Shown: positions 11,665 through 20,338 of the stretch, in pieces | How the letters are laid out: every line of letters begins with the position of its first letter | Numbering within the stretch: the first letter of the stretch is position 1 | Assembly (NCBI RefSeq): GCF_007747995.1 | Contig: NZ_CP036276.1 | Span: 1-64,000, forward strand | Source: Symmachiella dynata | GTDB lineage: Bacteria; Planctomycetota; Planctomycetia; Planctomycetales; Planctomycetaceae | Direction of reading: 5' to 3' | Length of the DNA: 64,000 bases | Notes under the pieces: generated by a model | What the model was told of the DNA's origin: nothing | Databases searched by the model: none | Seen by the model: only the letters and a program-made list of their open reading frames with translations | Made by a program: the position numbers and the translations under genes

Positions 11665-13353
11665 CTATTGTCGTGAATCGTAGTATCGGTTGAGAACGCG
11701 TACGCGGTAGACTTGGTGGGCGATGACGAAACCGATGACCCCCAGGACCGCGGCGTAGATCATGCCGTAGTGGATGAGAGCGATTTCTTCCGGGCGCAGC
11801 CAAGCGAATACGGCAAAGGCCATGATGGTCACGATCGTGGTGAACACGACCAATCGCACACGGAAGAACAAACCGGCGGCGGCGATGATCATGGGATAAC
11901 CGATCAGTAGCGGTCCGACGGGTGGGTCGACGATGGCGAGTAGGATCGTCAGCAAAATGGCATCGGTCGCGCACCACGCAAAGCGGGCGAAATTGGCGAG
12001 GTGTTCTTGGTTGAGCATCCATTGAAACATGAACGCCGTTAGGCCCCATAATCCGAGCAACACCAGTACGTCACGGTGAAAGCTCCAATCGTATCCGTTG
12101 TAAGAATACTTGGCCTGCACGACGAGGATGGTCAACAACAGCGCCCCCAGCCGCGAAACCAAGGCCGGTTCGCGACGAGCCCAGCGGCGCAGTTGGTAGG
12201 CGAGTCCCACCGGCCGGGCTTCGACCGGCTCGCGTTTGAGAAAGCGGACCAAGTCGTCAGCTAGCGCATTCGCAGAGGCATAGCGTTTTTCGGGACGTTT
12301 TTCTAAGCAGCGCAGACAGATCAGTTCCAAATCGCGGGGGATGTGGCGATTGAGCTTGGTGGGCAAGGTCGGTTCTCCTTCGAGGACCTGCACCAACGTA
12401 TCGAGTGGGTTGGGTTCCTGAAACGGCGGTCGACCGGTGAGCATTTCGTAGAGAATGGCGCCCAAGCTATAGACATCGCTGGCGGCGGTCACCGATGAGG
12501 CTTGACCGGCGGCTTGTTCGGGCGCCATGTAACTGGGCGTGCCGACGATCGTGCCGGTGCGGGTGAGGTTTTCTTCGGTGTTGAAAACTTTGGCTAATCC
12601 AAAGTCGGTGACGATCGGTTCGCCCTCGGGATCGATCAGAATGTTTGCCGGTTTCAGGTCGCGGTGCACGATGCCATGTTGATGCAGATAATCGATGGCC
12701 TGAGCAGCTGCGACAATGAACGCCGCTGCTTTTTCCGGAGCATAGATCCGCTTGGTCAAAGCTTCGGCCAAACTGGGACCTTCGACGAAATCCATGGCGA
12801 AGAAATGCTGTCCGTGTACCTGTCCGACTTCGTGCACGGCGACGATGTGCGAATGCCGCAGTCCGCCGGCGGCTTTGGCTTCTTCATAAAACCGGTGCAC
12901 GTCGTCGTGCGAAGCGAGATGGCTGGAGAGGATCATTTTCAGCGCCACCGCTCGGCCAAGATCCGCTTGCCAAGCTTTGTAAACAACGCCCATTCCGCCG
13001 CGGCCGAGTTCCGCTTGGAGTTCATATTTTCCGAAGGGGCGGGGAAAGCCGGTTTGGAGTTGAACGCTCTCGGAGACGTTGAGGGGATTATCGGGTGGTG
13101 GGTCGGTCTGCAGGTGTTGCTGTTCGTAGTACACCAGCGTTTGTGATGAATCGTCCGCAGGAGGGGCTAACGAATCCAATCCCTCGAGGCATTTGAGCAA
13201 CTCAACCAAGTCGGGGTGGTCCCGTTTCAATTGCGCCTGCTGTTGGTAGTCGCCGCGATTGAGCGCATCGTTGTAGGCATTCAGACGGGCAAAGAGGAGT
13301 TCCTCGTCCGGGTCGAGAGAATCGTCTGCGGAGGGAGCATCTGTATTCGACAT
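11665..13353 (-). CDS. Ser/Thr protein kinase with C-terminal membrane domain
   Basis: Hanks-type (PknB-like) kinase of 562 residues. Seen: a leader of about 105 residues with a helical segment common in planctomycete kinases, the glycine loop GRGGMG (117-122), Lys139 of VALK, HRDLKP with catalytic Asp232, DFG at 250-252, the activation-loop end GTPSYMAPEQ (271-280), and ASDVYSLGAILYEMLTG. The kinase domain ends near residue 375. About five hydrophobic segments follow between 395 and 550 (for example LGALLLTILVV and MIYAAVLGVIGFVI), placing the catalytic domain on the cytoplasmic face. There is no PASTA or other extracellular sensor. It is transcribed toward the upstream exported-protein gene. 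Signal and targets unknown. Confidence 0.92.
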   Translation of the reverse strand: MSNTDAPSADDSLDPDEELLFARLNAYNDALNRGDYQQQAQLKRDHPDLVELLKCLEGLDSLAPPADDSSQTLVYYEQQHLQTDPPPDNPLNVSESVQLQTGFPRPFGKYELQAELGRGGMGVVYKAWQADLGRAVALKMILSSHLASHDDVHRFYEEAKAAGGLRHSHIVAVHEVGQVHGQHFFAMDFVEGPSLAEALTKRIYAPEKAAAFIVAAAQAIDYLHQHGIVHRDLKPANILIDPEGEPIVTDFGLAKVFNTEENLTRTGTIVGTPSYMAPEQAAGQASSVTAASDVYSLGAILYEMLTGRPPFQEPNPLDTLVQVLEGEPTLPTKLNRHIPRDLELICLRCLEKRPEKRYASANALADDLVRFLKREPVEARPVGLAYQLRRWARREPALVSRLGALLLTILVVQAKYSYNGYDWSFHRDVLVLLGLWGLTAFMFQWMLNQEHLANFARFAWCATDAILLTILLAIVDPPVGPLLIGYPMIIAAAGLFFRVRLVVFTTIVTIMAFAVFAWLRPEEIALIHYGMIYAAVLGVIGFVIAHQVYRVRVLNRYYDSRQ

Positions 13354-13747
13354 AAATCACTGCCTATCTGTCGCCGGTTGTGTCGCGCGCCGATTCAATA
13401 CTACTCCCATACTAAAACAATTCCTAGACGTGCGGCTTAGCCGCTTGGTGCGAGCTTCCGCTCGGGTTGTTATGGTCGCTCCCGTTGGTCGCTTTGGTTT
13501 TTGAGTCAGGGATCACCGCGCGACTTGAATGTGTCATTTGTCGGTCGATCGTTGAAACCGCGTCGCGCGTACCGATGTGGCTCAGCGGGAGCTTCGCCCT
13601 CCCGGATTGATGGTCGGTGCAATCTTCCTCACGCACAACGCAATTGTGACTGTTTATGCGACGTGCAAGTTGCATTGACGTGATCAACGGTTTTTCGAGA
13701 ATGGAACTTCGCAATCAATCGAGGCATAGACAAAGGAGATGCGGGGC
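13354..13747. other. Gene-free stretch with palindromic sequence
   Basis: Divergent promoter region between the kinase and the phosphodiesterase. It holds the hairpin GCGGC-TTA-GCCGC (13433-13445) and a GC-rich hairpin unit at 13579-13606 that recurs at 41122-41149. Open frames here do not look coding. Confidence 0.5.
13579..13606 (+). repeat. Dispersed palindromic repeat, GGCTC-GCGGGAG-CTCCCGG family, copy 1
   Basis: GGCTCAGCGGGAG pairs in part with CTCCCGG around GCTTCGCC. A 28-base relative with 4 differences lies at 41122-41149 (GGCTCGGCGGGAG at its left end). Both are intergenic. Confidence 0.55.
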
Positions 13748-14227
13748 ATGTTGATTGGCATCATTTCTGATTCGCACGATCACCTACCGAGACTGGAAGC
13801 TGGGCTGGAGCGGTTGCGAAAAGAAGGGGCTGAGTTGTTGATTCATCCCGGAGACATCATCGCGCCATTTGCCGCTAAGATTTTGGCGAGTTGGCAAGGC
13901 CCGTTGCATGTGGTTTATGGGAATAACGATGGGGAGCGGCGCGGACTGAAATCGGTGTTGCCGCAAATTGTCGATGGTCCGCTGCTTGTCGAATGCAAAG
14001 GGAAACGGATCAGCGTCGACCACTATCCCCCCGACGACGAGCATCCGCCGGTCGACGATGTGGATGTGATTCTGTTCGGGCATACGCACGAGGTCGTCAA
14101 CGAGCACCGCAACGGCACATTGTACCTCAATCCGGGTGAAAACTGTGGATGGGTCCGCGGGGAATCGACAGTTGCTACGCTCGACACCGACAGCCTGAAG
14201 GCGGAGATCATTCGTTTGGAGGCGTAG
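13748..14227 (+). CDS. MJ0936/YfcE-family metallophosphoesterase
   Basis: Small two-metal phosphodiesterase, 159 residues, cytoplasmic. Seen in order: SDSH near residue 7 (metal ligands Asp and His), HPGDI, YGNNDGE, then FGHTH, the complete signature of this calcineurin-like subfamily. Start choice: AAAGGAG at 13732-13738 touches the first in-frame ATG (13739), but lies 9 bases before ATG 13748, so the second ATG is the likely start (MLIGIISDSH). Members hydrolyse phosphodiesters in vitro; the natural substrate is unclear. It lies about 140 bases upstream of tadA. Confidence 0.88.
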   Translation: MLIGIISDSHDHLPRLEAGLERLRKEGAELLIHPGDIIAPFAAKILASWQGPLHVVYGNNDGERRGLKSVLPQIVDGPLLVECKGKRISVDHYPPDDEHPPVDDVDVILFGHTHEVVNEHRNGTLYLNPGENCGWVRGESTVATLDTDSLKAEIIRLEA

Positions 14228-14369
14228 ACGGGCAGGGTAATTGGTTGTGGTGGACCATGGTCAAAAAACGAGTCGCCTGTATGTTCTGGTTGTCGCCGGT
14301 GTGGTACAACCGAATTGAGCAGTTGATTGCCTGAACCCCTCCTTCCACACGATTTGCTGAGACCGACCG

Positions 14370-14858
14370 TTGATCAGTCCTCCCGACAATCCGCTTGATG
14401 ATCATAAGATCTACATGGCCAAAGCATTGGATCAGGCGCGTGCGGCCTATGAGGAGGGGGAAGTTCCGGTCGGGGCGGTGATTGTGCATGGCGGGCGGAT
14501 TATTGCCGAGGCACACAATCAACGCGAAGCGCTGAATGATCCCACCGCGCATGCGGAGATGATCGCCATCACCCAGGCGGCTGAGGCGTTGGAATCGTGG
14601 CGGCTGCTGGATTGCGTGCTCTATGTCACGCTCGAACCCTGCCCGATGTGCGCCGGAGCGATTGTGCAGGCACGGATACCGGCGGTGACGTACGGGACGA
14701 CCGATCCCAAAGCAGGGGCCTGCCAGTCGCTGTATACGATCACCAGTGACCCACGGTTGAATCACCAGTCGACGATCGTGGGGGGCATTCTTATGGAGGA
14801 GTGCCGGGACCTATTGAGACAGTTCTTTGCTGAACAGCGGGCGCTGGGCAAGAAATAA
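14370..14858 (+). CDS. tadA: Nucleoside deaminase, probable tRNA(adenine34) deaminase
   Basis: Zinc-dependent deaminase that converts wobble adenosine to inosine in tRNA-Arg. Seen: [19 protein letters not shown], the HAE motif with His61 and Glu63, and PCPMC with Cys91 and Cys94, giving the full zinc site of the cytidine-deaminase fold. The length of 162 residues fits TadA. TTG 14370 is used as start because the family helix begins well before the first ATG (14415, residue 16); an ATG start would remove part of it. Guanine deaminase is the main alternative, but TadA is more consistent with VPVGAV and the C-terminal RQFFAEQR. Confidence 0.85.
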   Translation: MISPPDNPLDDHKIYMAKALDQARAAYEEGEVPVGAVIVHGGRIIAEAHNQREALNDPTAHAEMIAITQAAEALESWRLLDCVLYVTLEPCPMCAGAIVQARIPAVTYGTTDPKAGACQSLYTITSDPRLNHQSTIVGGILMEECRDLLRQFFAEQRALGKK

Positions 14859-15018
14859 TCCCGTTCAGCTGAATCGTGGAAAAGTCCCTCATCGAGGCGG
14901 TTTCCGTGGCGGTAGTCTATGATTCGGTACGTGGAGCGTTATAATTTCCGGCGCAGCTGCGCGATCGTGCAGCGGATTGACCGAGCGTGCCCATCTATAA
15001 AATAAATGGAGTGAATTG

Positions 15019-15612
15019 ATGATGAAGTTACAACGCCTTTCTGTTCTGTTTTCCGCAGTCGCCATTGGCATGTTTACCATGGCCGGTTGTTCCGGGGAAC
15101 CGGATATCGAACACCCCGACGTTCCCACCAACACCGAAGGCCAGCATGATCATGGCCACGAGGGTCCGCATGGTGGGCATATCATTGAATTGGGCGACGA
15201 ACAATATCATGCCGAGTTGACGCACGATGAAGCGACCCACAGCGTGACCGTCTATATCTTGGATGGCAGCGCGACAAAGGCGTCGCCGATCGAAGCCGAA
15301 TCGTTGATGATCAATCTGGTCGCCGACGGCAAGCCGATGCAATTCGCGCTGGCAGCCAAGCCGCTGGATGGCGAAGAGGGAGCCTCCTCACGGTTCACGT
15401 TGGAGAGTGAAGAGCTGTTGCATGAGATCGAAGAGGAAGGTTCTAAGCCGCAGCTGCGATTCACCGTTGGCGAACAGCAGTTCAGCGCCCCCATTGAGTT
15501 GGGCCATCACGATCATGATCACGGACACGCGCATGACGACCATGATCATGGCGAAGAGGGGCACGACGATCATGACCATGACGATCACGACGACAAACCA
15601 GCACCAGAGTAA
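15019..15612 (+). CDS. Histidine-rich predicted lipoprotein
   Basis: Predicted envelope lipoprotein of 197 residues. Seen: a signal peptide ending in the lipobox MAGC with the acylated Cys near residue 23, an N-terminal HDHGHEGPHGGH cluster, a middle beta-rich domain, and a C-terminal tail made almost wholly of His and Asp/Glu (HHDHDHGHAHDDHDHGEE and similar). Such tails bind zinc, nickel or copper ions. ATG 15019 is 7 bases after TGGAG (15007-15011); TTG 15016 is also in frame. A strong terminator follows, so it is probably a single-gene unit. A metal buffering or efflux-accessory role is inference. Confidence 0.85.
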   Translation: MMKLQRLSVLFSAVAIGMFTMAGCSGEPDIEHPDVPTNTEGQHDHGHEGPHGGHIIELGDEQYHAELTHDEATHSVTVYILDGSATKASPIEAESLMINLVADGKPMQFALAAKPLDGEEGASSRFTLESEELLHEIEEEGSKPQLRFTVGEQQFSAPIELGHHDHDHGHAHDDHDHGEEGHDDHDHDDHDDKPAPE

Positions 15613-15653
15613 TCGTCCGCGTTACAGCCGTCTATAGATCGATTAAGAACTCG

Positions 15654-15688
15654 CCGCGCGTTCTCCTGAGAGGACGCGCGGTTTTTTT
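15654..15688 (+). terminator. Intrinsic terminator after the His-rich lipoprotein gene
   Basis: Stem CCGCGCGT (15654-15661) with ACGCGCGG (15674-15681), extended inside by CTC/GAG, followed by seven T. This is the clearest rho-independent terminator in the window on the + strand. Confidence 0.9.
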
Positions 15689-15924
15689 GTGCAGATACAT
15701 TCCTCCCGGCAATCTTTCATAGCAATCAAGTGCATTTCGCCGTGGGGTAACACTCATCGGGTGGCAACGATTGCCAACGGCAATCGGTGTGCCGTAGGCA
15801 CAAGACGCAGCAGTTTCAGCTGTCCCTGCCGACGCGACTCTACTCGTTTCAGAACGCGGAAATGGCGGCTTCTTGCGGGCTACGCTCGTCCCGATAGCGG
15901 AGTTCTCGCGGCGACCCGGTGTCG

Positions 15925-15942
15925 GGTGCGTTGCGACGCACC
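15925..15942. repeat. Palindrome GGTGCG-CGCACC family, copy 1
   Basis: Reads GGTGCGTTGCGACGCACC, a near-perfect palindrome. A perfect version lies at 40934-40951. Both are intergenic. Confidence 0.7.
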
Positions 15943-16009
15943 TTTCTCGCGTAGGAGGTCAGATTGTCACATCGCGATGTGGAGATGCTCGACAGTGGTT
16001 GTGCGAAAA

Positions 16010-16042
16010 CCCTCACCCCGGCCCTCTCCCAGAGGGAGAGGG
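16010..16042. repeat. CCCTCACC...CCCTCTCCC-AGA-GGGAGAGGG hairpin repeat
   Basis: A nine-pair stem CCCTCTCCC/GGGAGAGGG around AGA (16022-16042), preceded by CCCTCACCCCGG. This unit is a well known dispersed intergenic repeat in many unrelated bacterial genomes. Only one copy is in this window. Confidence 0.75.
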
Positions 16043-16108
16043 AGGTAGGATTGGGCGAAGAGATGCGCGCGAGAACGATGTCGAGCAACTGGATTGCGAC
16101 CGGGGTGG

Positions 16109-19100
16109 CTACTTCAAAAGCCACTGTTGCAACAGAAGCAAGCCGCCGCTGCCGCTGAGCGGAATTGCCAGTGCTCGGAGGAGATAGTCCTCTGTCCACG
16201 CACGGTACGCACCGCGGTCCTCGCTATTGAGCGCCGCAACGATATCCTTGTAGTTGGTGTTGGATTTTGAAACGCCTGTTGGGGGATAAGCTTGATAGTC
16301 GGTGAGGATGCGAACGAACTTTCGTCGTATGATTTGTGCGTCGCGTCGCATGTACAGCGCTGCCCAAAACAACGTCACTAAGAGGACAGCCCACAGAACG
16401 ATGATCGGTACGTTAATTCGCCAATCATCGAATGTGCCGAGTTGCGCAATATACATCACCAACAAAATGATAAACGGATATTGCAGTGTCTTACCGACTT
16501 CGTCGGTTCTGCGCGCGATCAGTTCTATCAACTTGCGAAACCCGACGACGTTGTCTCCGGTGCTCTGCAGCTTATCAATCTCTTTGATGGTTTTCCGGCA
16601 ACGTCGCACGTGGATCAAAACGAACTGCGTCAACCAGATTAACATTGCGTAGGCAGCCAGTAGACACAACCACGCAACCCATCCGGCAACTGGACCGCGA
16701 TAAGGGAGAAAGGGCCATGATTTCGATCCGAGCAACAGTAGTATGGCCACAAAAAACAAACAGGACAGGATCGCGGAACCAACAGCGCTGCTCCGCAACG
16801 CATGAAAAGTGGGCAGCGAATCGAACTGAAACTCTTGAAACGATTTCATCAGGTCCTCTTCGAGGTCTGATTTTAGGTTGTGGCTGTTTTCTTTGAGCTT
16901 TAGGTAGGAACGAATCAGCAGATATCCGCTGGTCAATGCCGAGAGAGCGAGCAAAATTGTCGATGGCCAGATGCTGATCCCTTCGAATAGGTCAAATGGT
17001 TCACCGTCGGCAGCGCGATGCTGGTGCGTGATGAGTAGCACGACACCAATGACCGCACTGAGAATCAAAATGGCGCTGACCATGTAGATCCAGATCGATC
17101 GTGGAACCTTTTCCTCGGCCGTATCACCAGTCTCTGTGGTGAGACGAAGCGGGATGTGAATTCCGAAGTGACTCAGGAGCATTGTCCACCCGGTCGTCCA
17201 AAGGTCGGCAACACCGCTTCTCACAGCCCGCGCAGTCTGCGCGATGTCCTTACGGACGTTGAGTTTGGGGGGCACCACGATCGCGACCAGAATGGCAAAC
17301 AGAATCGCCGAGGTGATGAGCTTTGCTGATTTGTTGAACAGTCGGTCCAGGGTGAGCGACTCGCGGGGGCTGGGGGGATGGAATTTTGCTGAAAGGCTGC
17401 CCTGTGGCTTTTCTTTCCAGCTGGAAAAGATTTTGTCCCATTGTTTTTTATTTTTGGCAGCCGGTGAAATGTCGCCTCCGGTGGTTGTCAATTGATAGGG
17501 ACCGTGGCGACCGATTTCAAACAGCAATGGTTGCAGCGGCTGAAATGTATCGCCCGGTTCCCAGAGATAACGTGGGGCGCCGACGAAACGATCGGCCGGA
17601 AAATTGGGGGCCGTTAAGAGTCCAACAGCCCGCCGGTCATCGGTTGCCAGCAACGTGGCCAGGAAATAAGAGGTTTGATAGCTGTTGCGAAACGGCGGCA
17701 CGTCTCGCTGTAGGTCGGAGTGCAGCGTCAAACCGAAGTGCGACGCGACGATCACATTACGGGTCGTAGGATACTCCGTTTTTCTCCAAAAGTTTGCGTC
17801 GAGATCGGTGGTGAAAAAATGGGAATTTGGAAAGTTCTTGCGTATCGCACGCAAGATCAACAATTTGTCAAACACGTCGCTGCCCACAACGCCGATGGCG
17901 GTGATACCCCGCTTGCCGCTGTCCCGCAATTGTTGGTCCACTTCGGTGAGATGCCGTTTCAAGCGATCGAGATAGTCGTATTGCGATTTTCCTTCCGGTT
18001 CGATTGTGTCGTAGACCGGTCGGCCACCGTGATCCAGTTCATGTCGTTGCTTGTCATTCGAAGCTTCGGCATTTGCTTTTTGGTTGTGTGTTTCACCGTC
18101 TAACCCGCGGAGGTAAGCCACGGTTGTCAGGCTGGTGCTGCCGTCTGGGTTGGTCCCAAAAATGGCGCTATAATTATCGATGATCGCGCGGCCATATTGT
18201 GTGTCCCGTTCGGCAATCAGCACAACGTGGCAGTCGTTCTCACTTGCCCCGTCTGGTGGCCAGGTGTTGCGGAGTTGCAGTTCATGCTTGACTGCTTCGG
18301 CCAGATGCACGTCGGTACCAATTGTGCGGAAGACGATTACCCCTGAGGCGGTCTCAGTTCCGTCCGTAAAGGCGGTGAGCGCACCTTCTGTATTGGGGGG
18401 ATCGGTATTGCGCAAGTATTGGTGCGCGATCGTGGCCATCGGTGAATAGATGCGGACATTGTCGACTAGGTATTTCCGATCGCCCAAATAGCCGCAAGGC
18501 AAAGACTTGGCTTTGCCTGACGCATTCAAGGCGGCTGTATTTTGGGCCGTTGGATTTTTGCTGAAGCAGTTCGGGTTGTCATTTTCGTACGCCATATCGA
18601 GCAAGACGTCGGATGTGGAGGGACCCAAAATGCGCACGTGCGCATGGATTTTTTTGTCCTTATCCTCATTCGGATCGGGCGAAAGTGATTGATCCAGGAT
18701 TTGAGCAATCGTGGCCAACGGCCGGACGCCGAGTTGTCGTTCGTCGATCCAACAGACCAACACCGGGGTTTTGGGAATCGTCATTGATTCGCGGTCGCAA
18801 AGATTGCGTCCCGATTGACACGTGCAGCCGCTTGAACCGTCGACCACATCCGGGCAGGTGGTCTCGGTCGGTTTGTTATCCTCGAAAAGGCCGTTGGCAA
18901 GATTACCGACGTATAACTCAATCGGAATCCTAAATGCGACTTCCTCCGTCTTAGCTGCACCGAGACTGTCGACTTGAATCGGTAGTCGGACATAACTGAG
19001 CCGTTTGTGTAACTTCGGGCGATAATCACTCAACGACAAACCCGACACCACGGAATACCGAATTCGCATTCGACGTTCCCGGTCATCGCCATAACGGTCG

Positions 19101-19507
19101 CCCGGTATTAACACGGGCAAAACCACTAGGTTGGCGACGGACTTGGCGGGACCTTCGCAATCCTGCGTCGCCAAGGCGGTCCGCATCTCTTTGGGAAACT
19201 CTTCTTGGACCGCGTCGCGCAAGTATTTCCGCAACAACTCGGGTGAACCGTCGCATGGAGAATCGGCCGGCGCACAAGGATCGGTCTTCTGCTGAGTTTC
19301 ATAAATCACCGACAGCGGATCTTCCCACAGTCGCGCGTCGACTGCTTGAATGCCCTTTAAAGTCGGGGGTGCGGGAAACCCAGTCGTATCGGCAGCGGGG
19401 GGACGGGCGGTCTTGAGTTCGGGTGTGAACGTCACGTAGCCATAGATAACCATCACGATGGCAATCGTGCTGGGAACGACCAAAGACGTCGACGGTTTAT
19501 CAGACAT
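16109..19507 (-). CDS. Large membrane protein of unknown function with receptor-like extracytoplasmic region
   Basis: No family recognised. The product has 1132 residues. Seen: an N-terminal membrane anchor (about 9-28, SLVVPSTIAIVMVIYGY), an extracytoplasmic region of about 690 residues, and a C-terminal membrane domain with about seven hydrophobic segments between 730 and 1080. The outer region has Cys-rich loops (DPCAPADSPC, GCTCQSGRNLC) and stretches such as VVLIAERDTQYG and GVVGSDVFDKLLILRAI that look like alternating Rossmann-type strands of type 1 periplasmic-binding folds. The segment between the membrane helices holds a charged helical part. It stands alone on the - strand. A ligand-sensing role is inference. 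Confidence 0.7.
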   Translation of the reverse strand: MSDKPSTSLVVPSTIAIVMVIYGYVTFTPELKTARPPAADTTGFPAPPTLKGIQAVDARLWEDPLSVIYETQQKTDPCAPADSPCDGSPELLRKYLRDAVQEEFPKEMRTALATQDCEGPAKSVANLVVLPVLIPGDRYGDDRERRMRIRYSVVSGLSLSDYRPKLHKRLSYVRLPIQVDSLGAAKTEEVAFRIPIELYVGNLANGLFEDNKPTETTCPDVVDGSSGCTCQSGRNLCDRESMTIPKTPVLVCWIDERQLGVRPLATIAQILDQSLSPDPNEDKDKKIHAHVRILGPSTSDVLLDMAYENDNPNCFSKNPTAQNTAALNASGKAKSLPCGYLGDRKYLVDNVRIYSPMATIAHQYLRNTDPPNTEGALTAFTDGTETASGVIVFRTIGTDVHLAEAVKHELQLRNTWPPDGASENDCHVVLIAERDTQYGRAIIDNYSAIFGTNPDGSTSLTTVAYLRGLDGETHNQKANAEASNDKQRHELDHGGRPVYDTIEPEGKSQYDYLDRLKRHLTEVDQQLRDSGKRGITAIGVVGSDVFDKLLILRAIRKNFPNSHFFTTDLDANFWRKTEYPTTRNVIVASHFGLTLHSDLQRDVPPFRNSYQTSYFLATLLATDDRRAVGLLTAPNFPADRFVGAPRYLWEPGDTFQPLQPLLFEIGRHGPYQLTTTGGDISPAAKNKKQWDKIFSSWKEKPQGSLSAKFHPPSPRESLTLDRLFNKSAKLITSAILFAILVAIVVPPKLNVRKDIAQTARAVRSGVADLWTTGWTMLLSHFGIHIPLRLTTETGDTAEEKVPRSIWIYMVSAILILSAVIGVVLLITHQHRAADGEPFDLFEGISIWPSTILLALSALTSGYLLIRSYLKLKENSHNLKSDLEEDLMKSFQEFQFDSLPTFHALRSSAVGSAILSCLFFVAILLLLGSKSWPFLPYRGPVAGWVAWLCLLAAYAMLIWLTQFVLIHVRRCRKTIKEIDKLQSTGDNVVGFRKLIELIARRTDEVGKTLQYPFIILLVMYIAQLGTFDDWRINVPIIVLWAVLLVTLFWAALYMRRDAQIIRRKFVRILTDYQAYPPTGVSKSNTNYKDIVAALNSEDRGAYRAWTEDYLLRALAIPLSGSGGLLLLQQWLLK

Positions 19508-19718
19508 CGGGGCAGGACCTCACGATACAAATTCAGCGTGAGGACCGTAACGAACGCTGCCTGCGTCGTCGAAACGATCGAAATCAGATGAGTTCGTTGC
19601 CGATTGCGAATGGCCGAAGCCATTGGATGGAAACCGACGAGACGAACAACTCTGTCCAGTGGACTATGGATGGCCCCTGGAATCAAGCACTTTTTTTCAA
19701 ATGTCGCCGGCAATGCAT

Positions 19719-20153
19719 TTAGGGAATGATCAAACTGCCATCATCGCGGAATTCAAATGCTCCCCAGGCGACTTCCCACAGATGGCCGTCGAGGTCACTG
19801 AAATAGCCCGAATACCCACCCCAAAAGGTATCCGCCGCCGGCTTTTCAATCGTAGCGCCTGCTGCTACTGCTTGCTCGAGCACCTGATCAACCTCTGATT
19901 TTTCACGCACGTTGTGCGCCAACGTGATGCCGGAGAACTGACCCCGCTCCGGCACAAGATCGGGCGAAACGTCCTTGGCCAATTTGTCTAACGGATAAAG
20001 TCCCAAGCAGGTGCCACCGGTTCGAAAGAAAATCACCCCTTGATCGGCCGTGTAGCTCGTGGGAAACCCCAGCCCATCGCGATAAAACTTCAGCGATGCA
20101 TCGAGGTCATTGACGCCGAGCGTGATGAGACTCACACGAGGTTCCATCTGCAT
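19719..20153 (-). CDS. VOC-superfamily (glyoxalase/bleomycin-resistance-like) protein
   Basis: Single VOC module of 144 residues, built from two beta-alpha-beta-beta-beta units. Seen: ITLGVNDLDASLKFYRDGLGF at the N-terminus, GVIFFRTGGTCLGLYP, and the second half ending FSDLDGHLWEVAWG, with a Glu in the usual metal-ligand position. Members include glyoxalases, dioxygenases and antibiotic-binding proteins. The sequence does not decide between them. It lies alone between two longer - strand genes. Confidence 0.85.
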   Translation of the reverse strand: MQMEPRVSLITLGVNDLDASLKFYRDGLGFPTSYTADQGVIFFRTGGTCLGLYPLDKLAKDVSPDLVPERGQFSGITLAHNVREKSEVDQVLEQAVAAGATIEKPAADTFWGGYSGYFSDLDGHLWEVAWGAFEFRDDGSLIIP

Positions 20154-20338
20154 TTCTTCCCGTTAGAACATGGATCACCGAAAACGACGGCAAAGCCGTC
20201 GGTTTGGGTCTTACGAACCAGCAACCACTCCGTCGTCTGCCTACTGCCCTCTGTCTACTGCCTACTATTTCCTAGCCACCGACCACTCTTCCTTCACCCG
20301 TATCAACCACAGGTCGGCCACCTGACGAACCATTACCG

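Larger units (their letters stand above)
15689..16108. other. Gene-free stretch with two palindromic repeats
   Basis: No convincing gene between the terminator and the end of the next (- strand) gene. It holds the palindrome at 15925-15942 and the CCCTCACC / GGGAGAGGG repeat at 16010-16042. Confidence 0.55.

Noticed and set aside
13501-13683. Short + strand open frame between kinase and phosphodiesterase
   Set aside because: It runs through a palindromic repeat and has no ribosome binding site, so it is unlikely to be a gene.
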